Assembly (NCBI GenBank): GCA_040902585.1
Contig: JBBDXA010000145.1
Coordinates: 1-24,408, forward strand
Origin: JBBDXA01 sp040902585
GTDB taxonomy: Bacteria > Planctomycetota > Phycisphaerae > Phycisphaerales > Phycisphaeraceae
Direction of reading: 5' to 3'
DNA: 24,408 nt
Shown here: piece after piece, positions 23,252 through 24,408 of the stretch
Position numbering within the stretch: the stretch's first letter is position 1
Layout: each line of letters opens with the position of its first letter
Translations under genes and position numbers: made by a program
The notes under the pieces: model-generated
What the model saw: only the letters and a program-made list of their open reading frames with translations
Told to the model about the DNA's origin: nothing
Databases searched by the model: none

Positions 23252-23635
23252 TTACTTCATCGCCTTGACGCCCTTCTTGGTCGCCACCGTCTTGCGACGG
23301 CCCTTGCGGGTGCGGGCGTTGGTCTTGGTGCGCTGGCCGCGGCAGGGCAGGCCGCGACGGTGACGTTCACCGCGGTAGGAGCGGATTTCACGCAACCGCT
23401 GCACGTTCTGCTGAATCTGCCGGCGCAGCGCGCCCTCGACGATGTACTCGCTGTCGATGATCGAGATGATCCTCGCCAGCTCGTCTTCGGTGACCTTGTT
23501 GGACCGGGTGGTCGGATCGACGCCGGCCTTCTTGAGAATGTCCAGCGCGTTGTTGGCACCGATGCCGTGCAGATAGCGCAGGGCGATTCGGATCTGTTTG
23601 TTGTCCGGAATGTCGACGCCGGAGATACGAGGCAT
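23252..23635 (-). CDS. rpsM: Small ribosomal subunit protein uS13
   Basis: 127 residues from the ATG at 23635, chosen because GGAG stands 6 bases upstream and the sequence begins MPRISGVDIP as in other uS13 proteins. Seen are YLHGIGANNALDILKKAGVD, the RSYRGERHRRGLPCRGQRTK block and NARTRKGRRKTVA, all typical. The basic tail contacts tRNA and 16S rRNA in the head. Confidence 0.98.
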   Translation of the reverse strand: MPRISGVDIPDNKQIRIALRYLHGIGANNALDILKKAGVDPTTRSNKVTEDELARIISIIDSEYIVEGALRRQIQQNVQRLREIRSYRGERHRRGLPCRGQRTKTNARTRKGRRKTVATKKGVKAMK

Positions 23636-23655
23636 GGTGAACTCCAATGGGGTGG

Positions 23656-23732
23656 GTTCCGAGTTCCGGGTTCAGGGTTCAGGGTTCGGAGTCTTTCAAC
23701 TCGGAACTCGGAACCCACAACCCGGAACCTCG
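23656..23732. repeat. Inverted heptamer arrays (GTTCAGG family) in the rpmJ-rpsM spacer
   Basis: Left arm 23656-23690 is GTTCCGA, GTTCCGG, GTTCAGG, GTTCAGG, GTTCGGA; a 7-base loop follows; right arm 23698-23732 is AACTCGG, AACTCGG, AACCCAC, AACCCGG, AACCTCG. Ten units fold into one long hairpin that begins 2 bases after the rpmJ stop on the transcript. Confidence 0.9.
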
Positions 23733-23734
23733 GC

Positions 23735-23848
23735 TCAGCCTTGACGCTGTTTGTGCTTGGGGTTTTTGCAGATCACGCGCACCACGTTCTTGCGGCGAAC
23801 GATCTTGCAGTTCTCACAGATTCTTTTCACGCTGGAACGGACTTTCAT
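23735..23848 (-). CDS. rpmJ: Large ribosomal subunit protein bL36
   Basis: 37 residues, the standard short form. MKVRSSVKRICENCKIVRRK starts the protein and the zinc ligands C11, C14, C27 and H32 are all present, so this is the zinc-binding version. AAGGTG stands 5 bases before the ATG. Order infA-rpmJ-rpsM is normal. Confidence 0.97.
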   Translation of the reverse strand: MKVRSSVKRICENCKIVRRKNVVRVICKNPKHKQRQG

Positions 23849-23860
23849 AAGGCACCTTTG

Positions 23861-23941
23861 ATTGCGGATCGCGGATTTCGGATTGCGGATTGGATCGGAC
23901 TGCTTCAATCCGCAATCCGCACTCCACAATCCGCAATTTGC
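23861..23941. repeat. Inverted heptamer arrays (ATTGCGG family) in the infA-rpmJ spacer
   Basis: Left arm 23861-23888 is ATTGCGG, ATCGCGG, ATTTCGG, ATTGCGG; right arm 23907-23941 is AATCCGC, AATCCGC, ACTCCAC, AATCCGC, AATTTGC. The stem can start 3 bases after the infA stop and ends about 12 bases before the rpmJ ATG. Same family as the rpsK-rpoA array. Confidence 0.9.
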
Positions 23942-23944
23942 TTT

Positions 23945-24166
23945 TTACTGTCGATACGTGATTCGGCCTCGGGTCAGGTCGTACGGGCTGATCTCCACCC
24001 GGACGCGGTCGCCGGGGACGATCTTGATGTAGTGCATCCGCATCTTGCCTGACAACTGCGCGAGGATCTCGGGCTTGTTGGGCATCTCCAGGCGCACCTT
24101 GAACATCGCGTTGGGCAGCGCGTCGATGACCTCGCCTTCGGCTTCGATCTTGTCTTCTTTGGGCAT
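23945..24166 (-). CDS. infA: Translation initiation factor IF-1
   Basis: 73 residues, normal length, single OB-fold: KIEAEGEVIDALPNAMFKV, then LSGKMRMHYIKIVPGDRV and SPYDLTRGRITYR at the end are the standard signature. IF-1 sits in the A site of the 30S subunit during initiation. The ribosome site is poor; the next heptamer array starts only 9 bases upstream of the ATG. Confidence 0.98.
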   Translation of the reverse strand: MPKEDKIEAEGEVIDALPNAMFKVRLEMPNKPEILAQLSGKMRMHYIKIVPGDRVRVEISPYDLTRGRITYRQ

Positions 24167-24174
24167 ACGTTTGC

Positions 24175-24258
24175 AAAGTCAAAAGTAAAAAGTGGAAAGT
24201 TCCGGAACTGCCGGACGCCTCGCACTTCACTTTTCACATCCGACTTTTCACCTTTCAC
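24175..24258. repeat. Inverted heptamer arrays (AAAGTCA family) in the map-infA spacer
   Basis: Left arm 24175-24202 is AAAGTCA, AAAGTAA, AAAGTGG, AAAGTTC; right arm 24224-24258 is ACTTCAC, TTTTCAC, ATCCGAC, TTTTCAC, CTTTCAC, its loose inverted form. The last unit covers the map stop codon (24255-24257). This is a fourth heptamer family, AT-rich unlike the others. Confidence 0.85.
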
Positions 24259-24408
24259 TTACCATCAGTAAGGATGTCGCAGCCGGTCTGGGTCACGACA
24301 ATCGTGTGCTCGTAGTGGGCCGAGGGCAGCCGGTTCATGGTCTTGACGGTCCAGCCGTCGTCCATCACTTCCGTCTCGTCGTCGCCACCCATGATGCACA
24401 TGGGTTCG
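24255..24408 (-). CDS. map: Methionine aminopeptidase type I, C-terminal part (runs off the edge)
   Basis: The last 50 residues are visible, ending with TGA at 24255-24257. They read EPMCIMGG near the edge, then DDGWTVKTMNRLPSAHYEHT and IVVTQTGCDILTDGK. This matches the end of type I methionine aminopeptidases, where the conserved IEPM and the second EHT glutamate supply metal ligands. The enzyme removes the starting methionine from new proteins. map before infA is the normal order at the end of the spc operon. Confidence 0.93.
   Translation of the reverse strand, partial: EPMCIMGGDDETEVMDDGWTVKTMNRLPSAHYEHTIVVTQTGCDILTDGK

Noticed and set aside
23145..24258. CRISPR array
   Set aside because: The repeats are 7-base units without spacers of constant length, arranged as inverted arms; no cas genes are near.

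Overview
The window looks like a chromosomal segment of a GC-rich Planctomycetota bacterium, possibly Phycisphaerae-like. That placement is an inference from a planctomycete-style pseudopilin, a secreted protein resembling the planctomycete DUF1598 family, and the ribosomal proteins; no 16S or tRNA gene is present to settle it.

Layout. Positions 1-417 hold the possible tail of one gene and a promoter-like spacer. From 418 to about 17265 there is an accessory, conflict/signalling-type island. (a) 418-1773 (+): TIR/deoxyribosyltransferase-like (STIR-type) domain followed by a PLD-fold-like region. (b) 1947-6713 (-): a compact four-gene operon in the order NUDIX hydrolase, RelA/SpoT-TPR-SLOG-RyR fusion, stand-alone RyR-domain protein, TIR-domain protein. 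(c) 6821-8491 (+): a divergently transcribed C-terminally membrane-anchored protein of unknown family. (d) 8758-10905 (+): a PocR-GAF-GAF sensor fused to a Cap12-like TIR domain. (e) 11026-12069 (-): a membrane/lipoprotein-anchored FtsH-like AAA+ domain whose ATPase motifs are degenerate. (f) 12805-17265 (+): a MoxR AAA+ ATPase followed by a 1,100-residue protein joining helical repeats, an HExxH metallopeptidase-like segment and a vWA domain.

Positions 17266-18253 have no convincing gene but carry a good sigma-70-like promoter and at least nine strong hairpins, and probably encode a long structured RNA. Positions 18254-20478 (-) encode a secreted DUF1598-like protein and a type II pseudopilin. 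From 20545 to the right edge lies the housekeeping end of the spc/alpha ribosomal operon on the minus strand: map (partial), infA, rpmJ, rpsM, rpsK, rpoA, rplQ, with a rho-independent terminator after rplQ. rpsD is absent from its usual place between rpsK and rpoA.

How it fits together. The island gathers the pieces of NAD-derived nucleotide signalling: TIR and TIR-like domains (NAD cleavage to ADPR-type products), SLOG (ligand sensing, as in TRPM channels), NUDIX (ADPR-type hydrolysis), RyR modules and a RelA/SpoT nucleotide synthetase. The four-gene operon and its divergent membrane protein are the best candidate for a poorly described immune or stress system. A second, quite different surprise is in the ribosomal operon. 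Every spacer from map to rpoA starts 3-4 nt after a stop codon with degenerate 7-nt tandem repeats arranged as inverted arms, drawn from four unrelated heptamer families.
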